A stretch of DNA of 64,000 bases from assembly GCA_024220505.1 (NCBI GenBank), contig JAKZZE010000038.1, forward strand, positions 248,001 to 312,000, read 5' to 3'. How positions within the stretch are numbered: the stretch's first letter is position 1; each line of letters starts with the position of its first letter. Below are positions 24,042 to 35,772 of the stretch, piece by piece. Both the position numbers and the translations under genes were made by a program. The notes beneath the pieces are model-generated. The model saw only the letters and a program-made list of their open reading frames with translations. It did no database searches and was not told the origin of the DNA. Origin of the DNA: Rhizopus arrhizus. Lineage: Eukaryota; Mucoromycota; Mucoromycetes; Mucorales; Rhizopodaceae.

Positions 24042-24997
24042 ATGGATTCCAGTCATAGCAACGAAGCAACCAGATTATGGAGAGTTTTTCGTACAGCACA
24101 TCAAATGGTTCACGACAGAGTAAATAAAGCAGAATTGTCTTGGTATCAAATTGATGTTTATTTTTTATTTAGGGATATTTAGTTTCTCAATCAGAGCTTG
24201 ATATGGATTTGGAATCTTTTAAACGCACATTTGCTCCTTCCGGTGATGTCGAGTAAGCTTAATATTAGATATGATGTAGAAAACTGACATTTACTTGTAT
24301 ACCTGTAGTCGAGATCAATTAACATTTGTTGTACAAAAGAAAGACGATCCCACTGACCAATTACTCGTCTTCTTCCCTAAAGACCCTTCAGTTGGCGTTA
24401 AACCTCTCAGAGTGTAAGAATAACACTGGTAAAATACACGTATTTTATGTAATGCGTACTTTTTATAGTTATGTTGAACGTATGGCACAACAACAAATTC
24501 CAAAGGGTATTTGTATTTATCAAAAGAGCATGACTTCTTCAGCAAACAAGGTAAATAATAGCAGATATGATATCTAAGACAGATTGACTGATTACAATAC
24601 AGGTTATTCAACAATTGCCTTCAAAGCATACATTAGAATCTTTTCAAGAAAACGAATTGTTAGTTAATATTACACATCATGTATTAGTACCTAAACATGA
24701 AGTATTAACAACTGAAGAAAAATCTACTTTATTACAAAGATAGTGAGTGAAATAGGCTTAGAGAGTGAAATACTTATGATTATCCTTAGCCGTTTGAAAG
24801 AAACTCAATTGCCACGTATTCAACATACGGATCCAGTTGCTAGATATTATGGTTTAAAGCGTGGACAGGTAATCAAAAAAAAAAAAAAGTATACATGCAA
24901 TTACTTAAATCTATGGATAAATCATGATTAGGTTGTAAAGATATTGAGAGAAAGTGAAACTGCTGGTCGATATGTCAGCTATAGATTGTGTATTTAA
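24042..24997 (+). CDS. RPB5: RNA polymerases I, II and III shared subunit RPABC1 (Rpb5)
   Basis: Rpb5 is the common jaw subunit of all three nuclear RNA polymerases. Seven exons can be read with GT-AG introns: [20 protein letters not shown] (from ATG 24042); [78 protein letters not shown] with [32 protein letters not shown]; and [20 protein letters not shown] ending at 24997. The last two exons make the assembly domain shared with archaeal RpoH ([30 protein letters not shown]), which is diagnostic. Total is close to the usual 210 residues. Several introns are only 45-70 nt. It is convergent with the small gene that follows, with 97 bp between stops. Confidence 0.95.
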
Positions 24998-25094
24998 TAA
25001 ACAAAAAAAAAAAAAAAAAATGAAGGTCCTTTTTTTTTTATTACAAGATGAATGACCAGATTCATACCAATAAGTTAAATTTATCTTTTCTTTT

Positions 25095-25521
25095 TCAATC
25101 CGTACGTTTCTTTTTCTTTCTTCCTGGATGAGGTGCGCCATCTACTATACGTCTTACTAAAGGAAAAGCGCCTTCAGATGAAACTAAGACCTCTACTGAT
25201 GATATTAATATAAAATAATCTAATAATTTATGTTTATTTACTTTGAACCATGTCAGCCATACAATAACCACCTAAATTGGCTTGCCAGAAATAGAAATCA
25301 GATATGGATTGACCATTTCGATGTAGATCTTCTAGATCATTTTGGTGTTTATGAGTTAAAGGTAAAAATTCTTCTTCTTTTAATATTCCCCATTCTGGAT
25401 GTGTAACTTTATCTAAAGCCATTTGCTTTTCTTGCCATGGTCTCATTATTCCATTAGAATATACATTTGGAGGATATTCTTGAATCATAGATCTTTGTTT
25501 ATGTACTACTTTTTTAGGCAT
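25095..25521 (-). CDS. Small basic protein of unknown family
   Basis: Two exons on the minus strand. Exon 1 starts at 25521 (MPKKVVHKQRSMIQEYPPNV) and continues through IMRPWQEKQMALDKVTHPEW, FLPLTHKHQNDLEDLHRNGQ and FYFWQANLGGYCMADMVQ. An intron beginning GTAAATAAAC and ending ATCATCAG joins in frame to IEVLVSSEGAFPLVRRIVDG with a basic C-terminus PGRKKKKRTD. About 125 residues. No signal peptide or membrane helix. The basic ends suggest nucleic-acid or ribosome contact (inference); I do not recognise the family. Good reading frame, canonical intron and tight spacing to RPB5 support a real gene. Confidence 0.7.
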
Positions 25522-26256
25522 TTAAAATATAAAAAAGAAGAAAGAAATAAAGAAGAAAAAAAAAAAAAAAGGATTTGTTTATTTAAGTTTTTTAAGGAGA
25601 CGTTGTCTGTCAAAATATATATAAAAAAGTATACGTCATTTGTTATCTTTTTGTTTTCCTTTCTTTATTCTTTTCCTTTTGACATGTATTTCTCACTGCA
25701 AAATAATAAAGTAATACATAAGGGATACAATATGTTCTATAAATCAGCTTATTGCTTCATCAGATTACATATAAAAAAAAAGAAAAGGAGAAGAAGAGGA
25801 GAGCTTAATTTTATTACTTTTTGCAGCCCATCTTTTTCATATTCATACTCAGATATTTACGCATGTCAAGCATGAGGGATGTGAACAAACTGTGACACGA
25901 AACATATTTGGGAACTGCGGGGGAAAAGGAGGTCCATAAATAGTGTTAGTTTACTGCTCTTATTCTTCTGTTGTCCACTACTTTCATAAGGTGTTCTTTT
26001 ATATAAAAAACGATAATGTATTAATAGGAAAAGAATATATCATTGTTTTGGTAGTAATAATTTATTGATTTGTAACACGTCAAGAAAATGATGACTGTGT
26101 GAATGTTACAATAAGAATAAAAAAGGGGAAGTTAGCTTGGCTTATTTAACTTGCATGAATCATTGTAAATAATAATTCTGTTCTTTTATAAACATATTCA
26201 CACTGAGCAGGAAGGTTTTTTATTATTATTGTTATTGTTATAATAAAATACATTGC
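25522..26256. other. Intergenic region
   Basis: 5' flank of the small gene (A-rich near 25545-25575) and 3' flank of RPL39. A 150-codon open frame at 25423-25875 is A/T-rich read-through sequence, not a convincing gene. Confidence 0.5.
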
Positions 26257-26529
26257 TTAGATGTTCAACTTGGTGTGACGCCAGTTACGTCTCTTTGCGT
26301 TCCAACTATACTTCAAGTGTTTAGTTGTTTCTTTTTTCTCTAGTCAACATTCTCCCTTACCGAATCTTGGTGTCTGTCTTGAGGCGGAACCAGTGAGGCA
26401 AAGGGCGATTTTGCTTTTTAGCCTTGCCGAGTTTAACCTTGGTGATAAAGGATTTTTGAGAAGGCTATTCAAATGGAATTAATTCATCCATCCATCACCT
26501 TCCTCTATTCTATCAATTCTTCTTACCAT
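26257..26529 (-). CDS. RPL39: 60S ribosomal protein L39 (eL39), three exons
   Basis: eL39 is a 51-residue protein lining the ribosomal exit tunnel. The exons are 26529-26527 (the ATG alone), 26464-26361 and 26305-26257, 156 nt in all. They read M / [20 protein letters not shown] with [14 protein letters not shown] / [16 protein letters not shown]. The [11 protein letters not shown] core and the NAKRR.WR.TKL end are diagnostic. Intron 1 starts GTAAGAAG directly after the ATG; intron 2 starts GTAAGGG and ends TATAG. An alternative acceptor at TTGAAG would shift the frame, so TATAG is preferred. Length equals the family norm. Confidence 0.95.
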
Positions 26530-27238
26530 GTCGATGGATGCGATTAAAGAGGAAGGATCCTCAGATGGCCCATATAATGAATCACCTTATTGGCAAAAAA
26601 GGAACATCTTCTTCCGGCTCGCAACTTGCGGCTAAATTAATATCCTTTTAAAAACTGGAAACATCAATTTTTTTTATAGTTTATGCGATCGTATGATCTA
26701 CAAAATAGACTGAAAAAAAAATTCAATGATATCAAAAAAGCACTTTAATGTTGTAATTATATTTTGAATATATATTTATCCGAGCACTCAATCTATATTA
26801 TGTCCAAAAGCAATATCGATATTAAAGTTTATGAAAAATACATGCGCCTTCTCGTGTATAAGTCTCTTAGTACAAACAGGTTAAGAAAAGTTTTAGAAGC
26901 AGACTTTGCAGCCTATAGCTTAAATTATTTCAGCCAATTGACATACAGACATTTTACCCCTCAGAGTATTGCTGTTTCTTTTAAGCTTGAATCATTTTAA
27001 ACTATTGAATTACACATTCTCATTGTATTCTTAAAGTTCTACATGAAAACAAATAACTGATTGCGATGATTCAGAATGCTCTTTCTTTGATCTTCATTAA
27101 AATCCTTTTACCTATCTCAGTGTCACTATGTATTCTTCAAAAGTCTACAATTCAATGATAAACAATATAAACGTTTGAGTTGTACAGACAAAGTCAAATA
27201 CCCAATTTATATAAAAGTAAGAATCCAAAAAAGGTAAA
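26530..27238. other. Intergenic region between two ribosomal protein genes
   Basis: 5' flank of RPL39 and 3' flank of RPS14. A 78-codon frame at 26764-27000 lacks an ATG and any motif, so I do not call it. Confidence 0.5.
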
Positions 27239-27851
27239 TTACAAACGACGACCACGACGACCACCCTTTCTACGGGTAGAGTCAGTAGGAATGGGAGTAA
27301 CATCTTCAATACGACCAATTCTCATACCAGCACGGGCGAGAGCACGGAGAGCGGCTTGACCACCGGGACCGGGAGTCTTGGTACCAGTACCACCAGTAGC
27401 TCTAAGCTTGATGTGGAGAGCATTGATACCGAGTTCCTTACACTTGGCAGCAACTTGTTGAGCGGCCAACATGGCAGCGTAGGGAGAAGATTCATCACGA
27501 TCAGCCTTAACTTGCATACCACCAGTGATACGAGAAATAGTTTCACGACCAGAAAGATCAGTAACGTGAACAAAAGTATCGTTGAAAGAGGCAAAGATGT
27601 GGGCAACACCAAAGACGAGTTCACCTTCACGAACTTGAGGGCCAAGAGTGACCTTTTCAACAACCTTGGGGGCGGCTTTCTTGTTAGACTAAATTACAAT
27701 CTTTGGTTAGTGATCATTATCCTTCCCCATCCACTTTTTTTTAATTTCGTATTTTTGTTCATCCACACACTTGTATCCATTCATCCATCCATTCATCCAT
27801 TTCATTTTATCTCCATTCTCTCATCCCATATATTTATTTGATATTTACCAT
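27239..27851 (-). CDS. RPS14: 40S ribosomal protein S14 (uS11)
   Basis: uS11 sits on the small-subunit platform near the E site. The start codon is isolated: ATG at 27851-27849 is followed at once by an intron (27848-27689), then exon 2 (27688-27239, 149 codons plus stop) reads [80 protein letters not shown]; and the tail [17 protein letters not shown]. The protein is 150 residues, matching eukaryotic S14. The C-terminal [11 protein letters not shown] is the signature rRNA-binding tail. The isolated ATG followed by an intron is the same arrangement as in RPL39 1.3 kb away. Confidence 0.96.
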
Positions 27852-28579
27852 GATTGAAATGAAAGAGAAAGGATCAATGATTGTAGCAAGTACTCAGTTT
27901 TAGGATTTTTCCTTCAGTTATTTTCGTAGATAGAAATTTCAAAATAGTAATTGTACAAAATAGGAAGTGTGACTTTAGAAATACTCATTTTTGTGAAACT
28001 ACCAATGCGCTTTGATTAGAGTAATCATAGTGCGTCTACAACTATTAAATGGTTTTCTGCGTGAGTTGGTCAAGCTTTTTTTTTTTTTTTTTTTTTTTAC
28101 TAATTTTACGAAAAACTCTTAAAATTTGATACCACTCAAAACTTCTTTTATGCTCTCTTAAAGGACATTTGACAAGATAGAAGGCTATTGTTTTATTCAT
28201 AAAAGTCTAAACAATTTTAAACATCAAAAACAACGCTTCTTGACTTTTATTTACTATTTTGATGGAAAAAAGACATTAAGAAATTTTTGAATTATTTTTG
28301 ACACTTGTGTTGGAACATCTTGTCAAATAGCTGAAAATCAATGTCAACTGAATTAAAAGCCCTCTTCCAATTGAAGCAACAATACTATAATAGAAATTAT
28401 ATATTGCGTTTGTAGTCAAACCCGAGAATAGCAAATTTCTGGTAGCTTGATAAACGACCAGCTTTTTCACCCAATTAGGCACCTTTTATTTTTTGTTGAA
28501 ATATTTTATCTCAGATCAAAGTGACGTATAAGTGGCTTTTTAGGCATGCAAAAGGAAAAAAATTACTTTCTTTCAAATA
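27852..28579. other. Intergenic divergent promoter region
   Basis: Lies between the divergent RPS14 and eIF3g starts; T-run at 28077-28098. A pyrimidine-rich stretch inside the adjacent RPS14 intron (27720-27840) is part of that gene. No gene seen. Confidence 0.5.
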
Positions 28580-29667
28580 ATGGCCATGGACACTATGTAT
28601 GTACATTTAAACTCAAAAATAATCTTTTTCAACTTACACTTCTCATTAGTACACCAGGAAAAGCTTCTTGGGCAGATGAATATGAGGATGAAGAAGGTTA
28701 GAATACAAAGTAAAAAAGATAATTTAGAATACTAACCTCAAGTTGAAGAATCTTTCCAACCTCAGATTTATACCGACAATGATGGAAATAAAGTTATTAT
28801 TGAATATAGAGATAATGAGGATGGTAAAAAGATCAAGGTAAGTACACAAATGAAATAACAATTTATGATTTGTGAGATTTACAAAGCAAAACAATAGGTA
28901 ACCAGAAAGATTCAATCGAAGCTTATTACTGAGCATGTCAATAAAGCTGTTGCACAACGTAAGAAGTGGGCAAAATTTGGTGAAGAAGAAGGTAGAAAGC
29001 CTGGACCTGATCTTGCTACAACAACTATTGGTGAGAATATTCCCCTTAAACTGAAATCAAACACTGGAAAGGTAGAAAAACCTGCAGATATTTTTTTAAG
29101 GCGTGCGCTAATACAATTGCTTAGAATGTCGATGTCGTTGCTGAAGAGGAAGCAAAGAGCAAGATTCAAAGCCAACTTAAAACTAAAAATATTGCATGCC
29201 GTATTTGTAAAGGAGAGCACTTTACATCAAAATGTCCTTATAAAGACACAATGCAGCCATTGGATGAAATTGCCTCAACTATTGAAGCCGTTAAGCTCGA
29301 TACTGTGGACACAATCAGAACAGAAGAATCAAGTACAGGACCTAGCAAATACACTCCTCCTCATCTTCGTAATAAGGGAGCTCCTTCCGTTGGAGAAACA
29401 ATGCGTGAAAAACGTGATGACTCAGCAACACTTCGTGTCACTAATTTATCTGAAGACGTTACAGATAGTGATATATACGATCTTTTCAATCGATTCGGAA
29501 GCATTGCTCGGGTCTATTTAGCTCGCGATCGTGAAACTAACCTTTGTAAGGGCTTTGCTTTTGTATCATTTAATAACCGTGAAGATGCTGACAAAGCACA
29601 ACAAGCTATCAATGGATATGGCTATGATAATCTCATTTTAAGAGTTGAGTTTGCTCGTAGCACATAA
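28580..29667 (+). CDS. TIF35: Translation initiation factor eIF3 subunit g
   Basis: eIF3g acts in scanning and in reinitiation within the eIF3 complex. The ATG at 28580 gives MAMDT, joined through a GTATGT-ATTAG intron to PGKASWADEYEDE, the usual N-terminus. Then FQPQIYTDNDGNKVIIEYRD, VTRKIQSKLITEHVNKAVAQ (the conserved eIF3g/eIF3i-binding region) and KFGEEEGRKPGPDLATTTIG. A CCHC zinc knuckle, CRICKGEHFTSKCPY, comes next, then SKYTPPHLRNKG and a C-terminal RRM with RNP2 LRVTNLSED and RNP1 GFAFVSFNN. Five exons; introns have canonical ends. Total about 275 residues, as expected. Confidence 0.93.
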
Positions 29668-31801
29668 ACTGTACAAATAAACACATAATAAAATGTACCT
29701 TTTGCTTAATTAAATATTCAAATACTGTCGTAAAATAAAACATTTTTTCATTGCAATAGACAAATAGATCACAAATTATGCTATTATGGAATGTATAATC
29801 TTTGACCTAAATAGTTATATTCAATTTCGTCTTTAGGATAGAAAACTGTAAGACTTGAGAAAAATTTTGTTTTACTGCTTTGTCTAAAATGTTAATTAAA
29901 TGCCTTAGCAAATATAGCACTTCAAAGAACCATCGTAGTGCATTTTTATAAAATCTAACATTTTCCGACTAATTTATGTTGTAATATAGTGTTCTTCTAT
30001 TAAAAATAAAAGCTCCCAAAGAAATAAAGAAAGTATTAAAATAGCAGAACAACTTTCATGAACAATCGATAACCTAATCTTTTTTCATTATTATTGTCAT
30101 TTACAAGATGCTGATAATAGATTTATCAAACCAACAGGATTCAATACAATAGCAAACTGTTTTAGACAGAAACTATCAAGGAATGCAAATGAGATGATTT
30201 ATCATTGAAGTGCTCATTGGAAATATAAAACGTTTTGTTCTTCTGTCTATAATCGTTATTGGCACCAAGTTCGGATGTATAGGGAATCTCGTTTTATGAA
30301 AACGATAAAAAAGCAAAGATTTCGAAAAGAAATGCAATAACAGTAGTAAAATCAGATTAAAAAAAGTTTGACATAAAGATACCGCATTAAATCAAGATGC
30401 CAAGTCTATGTGCACTAGTTATTATGCAGAGACGCACATGTAATTCGGACCTTATCGTCGCCCAAACTATAAATGCACAAAGCAAGGAGAAATATAGCGA
30501 GCATTAATTTATGTAGTTTTTTGTACGAGAAAAATAATCATGAGTACATTTTTGAGAAAGAAATTTAAATAAGATTTGCAAACCAAAACTATTTATAATG
30601 CTGATTTCACATCAATAGAACAAAATAAATTCGAATTTAATTTGAAGTCGCCATTATTATGTTTGGGCATTATATATTTAATAAAGACAATATAATATTC
30701 AAGAAGCATAGGACAAATGCAACTGGCATCTTGTGGGAAGAATTGAATGCAAGAATAATTTGGTAACCTACTCTCTACCACTTATTAACGAGTTCCATGT
30801 CTTAAGATTAGTTAATTTTTGAAGTTTTCAACCAAGCATCCAGCAAATATTTTTCCTCTCGGTTGTACAATTACTGCAGTAAGAAGGATTTTAAAGAGAT
30901 AGATGTTCATTGTCATTGTGCCAAAGTCTTTAAAGGATGTAGAACATTATGGCAGCATGACACTGACACTTCCTAAGCGACGTTCTGGTGATCCCAATGA
31001 TACAGGGTTAAAAGCCGTACTTTCGCAATACTGCTCATGGCTAGGAAATATACTTAGTTTTATTCTTTCTTAACCATAAAACTTGGTTTACTGCAAGGCA
31101 ATCTCACACAAAGGGGGAACAGAGTTTTACTCTGTCATTTTTTATTTGTTGTGTATTTTTACCTTTGAATTTCTTTCTCTAGTCATCAATATTTGTAATG
31201 AAACAAAACAGGTATATCCGCTAGCATCTTAGTTGATTATCTAATGACAAACAAAAAAAGTCTCGGTATAAACGTTTGTGTCATTCACCGTCTTACTTTG
31301 CATAGCAGGATCCAAACATTCATCATTGTTGAAGATTCCTTGTTCTTCCTTCTGGGTAGGCTATCTGTTTAAATTCTCCTTTCAAACTGTTTCCATTTGG
31401 CTTATCCTTTAGTCAGTCATTTAGTTGTGTTTTCTGAGCTTGGCTACCGTTATCATCATAACTGGATTTTCATATTCACTATTTCCTGAAAAGCGACTAT
31501 TATGTTGGTTACTGCAGATACCAAACTTACGTTTGATACATCCCTTTCTCTCATTATAAATTTCTTACTCTTTACTTTTTTCTCCCTTAGATATAAGGGT
31601 TCCTTTGTTTCTTACCCAATTTTTTGTGATTCAGTTTAAGTAGTTCTGGTATAGTTAAGGTATCATGCGCTCATTAAAATCATTTAATAAATTAGTTTAA
31701 GCATAAATATTAGAACCAATCACGCAAAATTTACTTTCCGCTATCTAGACATTGTGTCCATTATTATAGACGCGCCTTTTTTGTTTTGTGCGAAAAGATA
31801 A
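29668..31801. other. Intergenic region, no gene seen
   Basis: About 2.1 kb of AT-rich DNA. A 62-codon minus-strand frame at 30593-30781 has no motif. The last few hundred bases probably hold the DDI1 promoter. Confidence 0.5.
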
Positions 31802-33255
31802 ATGCTTGTAACAATTACAACTGACGGTGAGGAAATCTATAATTTAGAAATTGACAGCCAAATGGCCATTGAAGACCTGAAAGCACTCTTAGAAGCAGAA
31901 GTAAATATTAAATAGTATTTTTTTTAAAAAAAAACCTAAATCCATTATTTTTATCATTAGTCAGGAGTTGCACCCGCAGCTCAACGCTTGTTTTATCATG
32001 GAAAAGAATTAGTAGAACCTAAAAAGACACTAGAAGAATATTATGTTGGGCATAATGAAGTTATACACATGCAGCGGATTGTTCAAGCATCTTCAAGGTA
32101 AAAAAAAAAAATACAACTACTCAAAAACAGTCTATTCAATACCATTGCAGTAGCCATCCTGACTTTGATGCCATGCGCCAACATGTCTTGATGGATCAGC
32201 GCCTTTTGCAACAGTTAGAAAGAGTAGGCTTTGAAATGTTCCTTTTTAGCACAAAGTTAACGAAAAAAATGTTTAGACAAATCCAGAGTTAGCAAACGCA
32301 GCACGTCATGATCCTGCAAAGTTTTCTGCTATGGTGGAACAAATTGAGCAATCTCGGCGTACTGCTGAATTTCAAAAAGCGCAATTAGCAGCTCTAAACG
32401 ATGACCCGTTTGATGTTGAGGCACAAAAACGAATTGAGGATGCCATTCGACAAGAAAACATTGCTGCGAACTTAGAGGCAGCTATGGAGTACAATCCGGA
32501 ATCATTTGCAAGAGTAACCCGTCTTTATATCAATGTGGAAATCAACAATAAAAAACTAGTTGCACTTGTCGATTCTGGGGCTCAAAGCACCGTGAGTAAG
32601 TATATCAAGAAATAAACGATTAAATATTGATTTGCTCTCTTTTTATAGTTAGTCCTGAAACAGCAGAAGCGTGTGGATTGATGCGTTTATTGGATACTCG
32701 CTTTAGTGGAGTTGCAAAGGGTGTTGGAACAGCAAAAATTCTTGGTCGCATTCATAGCGCACAAATGAGGCTTTCTAAAAGCTTGTTTTGACTTGTTCAT
32801 TTATTGTGGTTGAAGGAAAAGGCTCTGAATTGCTCTTTGGACTTGATATGCTAAAAAAGCATAGGGCATGTATTGATCTTCGAAAGAATGCATTGACTTT
32901 TGATGATTGTGATATTCCGTTTTTAGCTGAGCATGAGCTTCCTGAGAAGCAGCGTAGAATAGAGGCAAGTTCAAACAAAAAAAGAGCATTTACAAAAATA
33001 ACAAACGCTATTTAGGTTCATGGCAGCGAGGAAGATGAAGTGCCCTCTCCTGATACCAAAGTAACTATTCCAGCAGCTGCAGAATCTGCTGGCGCTTCAT
33101 CTACTCAAAAGTCCTCTACTACAAACACTCAAAGCAGATTCTCTGAAAAAGATATAAAGCTGCTTACAGATATGGGTGTTAGTCGCCAAGAGGCTATTCA
33201 GGCATTAGAGATGGCAGAAGGCAACCCTGATCTTGCAGCAAGTTTATTATTTTAA
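31802..33255 (+). CDS. DDI1: DNA damage-inducible protein 1 (UBL-RVP-UBA shuttle protease), with a one-base frameshift
   Basis: Ddi1 is a proteasome shuttle factor and aspartic protease acting on heavily ubiquitinated proteins. The ATG at 31802 opens a ubiquitin-like domain ([35 protein letters not shown]). Then comes a helical domain ([17 protein letters not shown]) and the retroviral-protease-like domain with catalytic VDSGAQST near 32575, [28 protein letters not shown], then [20 protein letters not shown]. The C-terminal UBA domain is [20 protein letters not shown] with [11 protein letters not shown]. At 32785-32792 the frame runs into TGA in GCTTGTTTTGACTTG; the protein resumes at once as LTCSF in the +1 frame, so one base (probably T) is missing. 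Introns lie near 31900, 32100, 32240, 32600 and 32965. Confidence 0.88.
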
Positions 33256-33790
33256 GAAATCATCTTTTTAAAGAAACAGTACCATTTTTTATAAACATAT
33301 ATGCTTGCCTTTTTTTTTTTTTTTTGCGAACAAAATATCATCTGTGGAAGTTATTACTTTTGAATCCTGCACTGATTTCAATTAAAGATTTTAGTGATAA
33401 GTTGCTTTTAAGCTAAAAGGAAAGTGTGAAGAGATTCATTTATTAATAACGGAGATATAGGCTTTTATATATTTGTATGTACATCATAAGTATATATAAT
33501 TTTAATAGCCTCGTTTTAACCTAGCTATTGAAGTGTTTTAGGTATTACAAAATAAGACAAAAAAGAATTAACGAGACCGAACAATAGTTCTAAAGTCGAA
33601 TACTTTTATTAAAGAAAGATTTCAAGGCTATTTACATTAGTTGAGCAAGACCTGAGATTAGATGACAAAAAATAGTTACGGCCGATATGATTTGACATGT
33701 ATAAGAAAAATTTTATAGACTGATGTTAATAATCAACTGTTGAGATGAAAGTGAAACTTGGCTGTTTATGGCAGTGATAATTATCAGGAT
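33256..33790. other. 3' flank of DDI1 and spacer
   Basis: T-run at 33309-33325; no gene seen. It marks the boundary between the gene-bearing part and the transposon-dense part. Confidence 0.4.
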
Positions 33791-33870
33791 CTATTCTTAT
33801 TCATGTTATGTTCTGGTAAAGTAATTTAAAGGTAGCAATAAAACCAAAAGAATACTTTTTGAGACTGAAC
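33791..33870 (+). repeat. 3' end fragment of gag-like element X
   Basis: GTTATGTTCTGGTAAAGTA (33806-33824) and then AATAAAACC...AGAATACTTTTTG match the reverse strand of 37291-37345, which is the end of the element-X frame (CYVLVK-stop) and its 3' untranslated tail. The preceding codons read YSYSCYVLVK here and YSTNSYCYVLVK there, so it is a truncated relative. Confidence 0.6.
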
Positions 33871-34380
33871 TTTATTTAAGACAATCTTAATTCTTCAAAA
33901 GAAATCATTACAAAGTCTACTATTTATATTCTTCTATCAGTTGGCGGGTAAATGAGTAGTTATGAGCGTAGATCCAATAATTGACATGTTTGATTGAAGA
34001 ATGATCACTGAATCGATTATGAAAATTTTTAATTCGTTGTTTTTATAGATCTTATTGTTCTTTAACTGATCTGGGAGAATTGTTCCGTCTTCATTGAGAG
34101 GAAAGATATATTTATATGAAATGCCTCCAGTCAGATCAAAGTTGACTAGGTACCTGATCCATTATTATTCATTTACAGAAATGATGAATAGTAAAGGTCA
34201 TGACTTATTTATTGTTCATGTTTACTTTATAGAATGAATCTAATAGTGATAGTTTTATATAAAAAAGAAGAAGAATATATTTTATTTGATAAAGATTTAA
34301 ATTATTATCTTTTATCAATTTTAATATACTTCTTTTAGTTGTGATTATTCAATGTCCGTTATGATCAGACGCTGTTCTAC
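33871..34380. other. Spacer between transposon relics
   Basis: AT-rich sequence of unknown origin between the element-X tail and the Ty3 chromodomain remnant. No recognisable gene. Confidence 0.4.
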
Positions 34381-34547
34381 AACATTGGGAACCTACTTCT
34401 AGCTTCGATGATCGATCTTCAATTGAAACATATTGGGCTCGTCGTCAAGCAGGTAACAATACTGCTGTCTCAAAGAAAGCAAGACTACCTAAACGTACCG
34501 TTCCTACCCGTGATCATCACAGCAGAAGCAAGAGATCAAGACGTTAA
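34381..34547 (+). pseudogene. Ty3 integrase C-terminal remnant (end of chromodomain), copy D
   Basis: The frame HWEPTSSFDDRSSIETYWAR followed by a basic tail (KKARLPKRTVPTR; SKRSRR-stop at 34547) matches the end of the Ty3-B chromodomain (TWEPASSFDDMSMIEQYWAR, 48170-48240 on the other strand). The rest of the pol gene is missing immediately upstream, so it is an internal-deletion remnant attached to its LTR. Confidence 0.75.
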
Positions 34548-34773
34548 ATTGTCTAAGTAGTTGACCGTCTTTTTCCCTAAGACAATTTTTCCTAAAGAAG
34601 GTTTTTTTACTATCAGGTTTTTATGACAACTTACTACTACGATCTATTCTCAATTATACTATGTCTATTTATCTACCCTATGATCATTACCGCACTTATT
34701 GTGTATGACCTTTGCTCATTTCTGAATCTTCACTTTTCCTTTTTACCGTTTGCTTCAAACTAGAAGGGGGCAA

Positions 34774-35146
34774 TGTTGTATCCACACAACTACTAAAGTG
34801 AACATTCATGGATAAACGAGAGATCTCCGCAATAGCCAACTCTGCCCTGTTGTCCCTATCGGCGTTCCCACGACTATATCGGAACCTGATTACAACAACG
34901 GCAGTTCAATTCAACCTTATTCGATAATTATCGTTAGATCAATAATTTATCTACTTCATTGTCCCTTGATTCGTCAAGAAGACAGCGGCTATTGATTATC
35001 TACTATCTTTCCTTTATCTTCCCATCCTTCCCACATTATTCTTTTAACCGATCAATTGAAATAGCGGTAAAGATCCAGACATCCAAAAAGTATAAATAGC
35101 CTCAAATGTTTTTATTAATAAAGCAACATATAATCTTTAGTCTCAC
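34774..35146 (+). repeat. LTR of Ty3 copy D (approximate end)
   Basis: Begins TGTTGTATCC directly after a polypurine tract (AGAAGGGGGCAA, 34762-34773) and contains a TATA-like TATAAATAG near 35091 and AATAAAG near 35117. The right edge is uncertain: TCACA at 35142-35146 fits a TG...CA LTR, but no second copy is in the window to prove it. Confidence 0.6.
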
Positions 35147-35149
35147 AAC

Positions 35150-35770
35150 TATTGTCTTTTTTAGTTTTTGTCTCTTATTTTAATACTTGGCAAAACATTA
35201 TGGATATAATCCTGAGGATATCTACTTTCAACAAGGTAAGGATCCTAAGCACACTTCGAAGCTTGCTAAGCAATGGTTTGTGGATAATAACTTCAAGAGT
35301 GATCATATCTTTAGCTGGACAGCCCAAATTCTCGATTTAAATCCAATTGAACATGTATAGCATCACCTTAAACTCAAGCTGAGTGTATATGACACTAAGG
35401 CTAAAGGAGTACATGAGTTATGGGAAAGAATAGAAAAAGAATGGAATACTTTTACAGTGGGTGAGTGTAGAAGATATATAGATAACATGCCTAATCGTTG
35501 TCAAGCAGCTATTAATGCTAAAGGAGGACATAACCGTTATTAAATAAAACTTATGTTCAAGCGGAAAGATTGTCCCATTGCGGTGTTTTTTTTCTATTGC
35601 TGATTAACTCAGACTATGTAATCTCCGAACAACGGCTCTTTGCTATTATGTAGAACGAAGTGCGACCTTTCTAATGAGCATGGAACTAGCCGCATAGCCT
35701 AAGAATTGGTCGAGTTACAGTGTCAAAAGTAAAAAATGTTGAAACACTGGGACAATTAGTCCACCCACTG
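35150..35770 (+). mobile_element. 3' half of a Tc1/mariner-like transposon (Tc1-C)
   Basis: Contains the end of a transposase and a right terminal repeat whose last bases are TTAGTCCACCCACTG followed by TA (35771-35772). The left half is missing; the piece directly abuts the copy-D LTR. To its right the TA joins Ty3-C coding sequence, as expected for Tc1 insertion at TA. Confidence 0.75.
35185..35544 (+). pseudogene. Tc1-like transposase C-terminal fragment, inactive
   Basis: The frame reads YFQQGKDPKHTSKLAKQWF, then FSWTAQILDLNPIEHV-stop-HH, then KAKGVHELWERIEKEWNTF, then CRRYIDNMPNRCQAAINAKG. This is the DDE core of Tc1 transposases. The second catalytic Asp (normally QQDNDPKHT) is Gly, and a Trp codon after NPIEH is TAG, so the copy is dead. 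The N-terminal half is absent. Confidence 0.85.
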
Positions 35771-35772
35771 TA

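Noticed and set aside
25423..25875. 150-codon plus-strand frame
   Set aside because: It overlaps the first exon of the minus-strand small gene and is A/T- and K/F/Y-rich read-through with no motif.
26764..27000. 78-codon frame upstream of RPL39
   Set aside because: No ATG at the start, no motif, AT-rich composition.
27322..27841. Frames on both strands over RPS14
   Set aside because: They are antisense or out-of-frame shadows of RPS14 and its intron.
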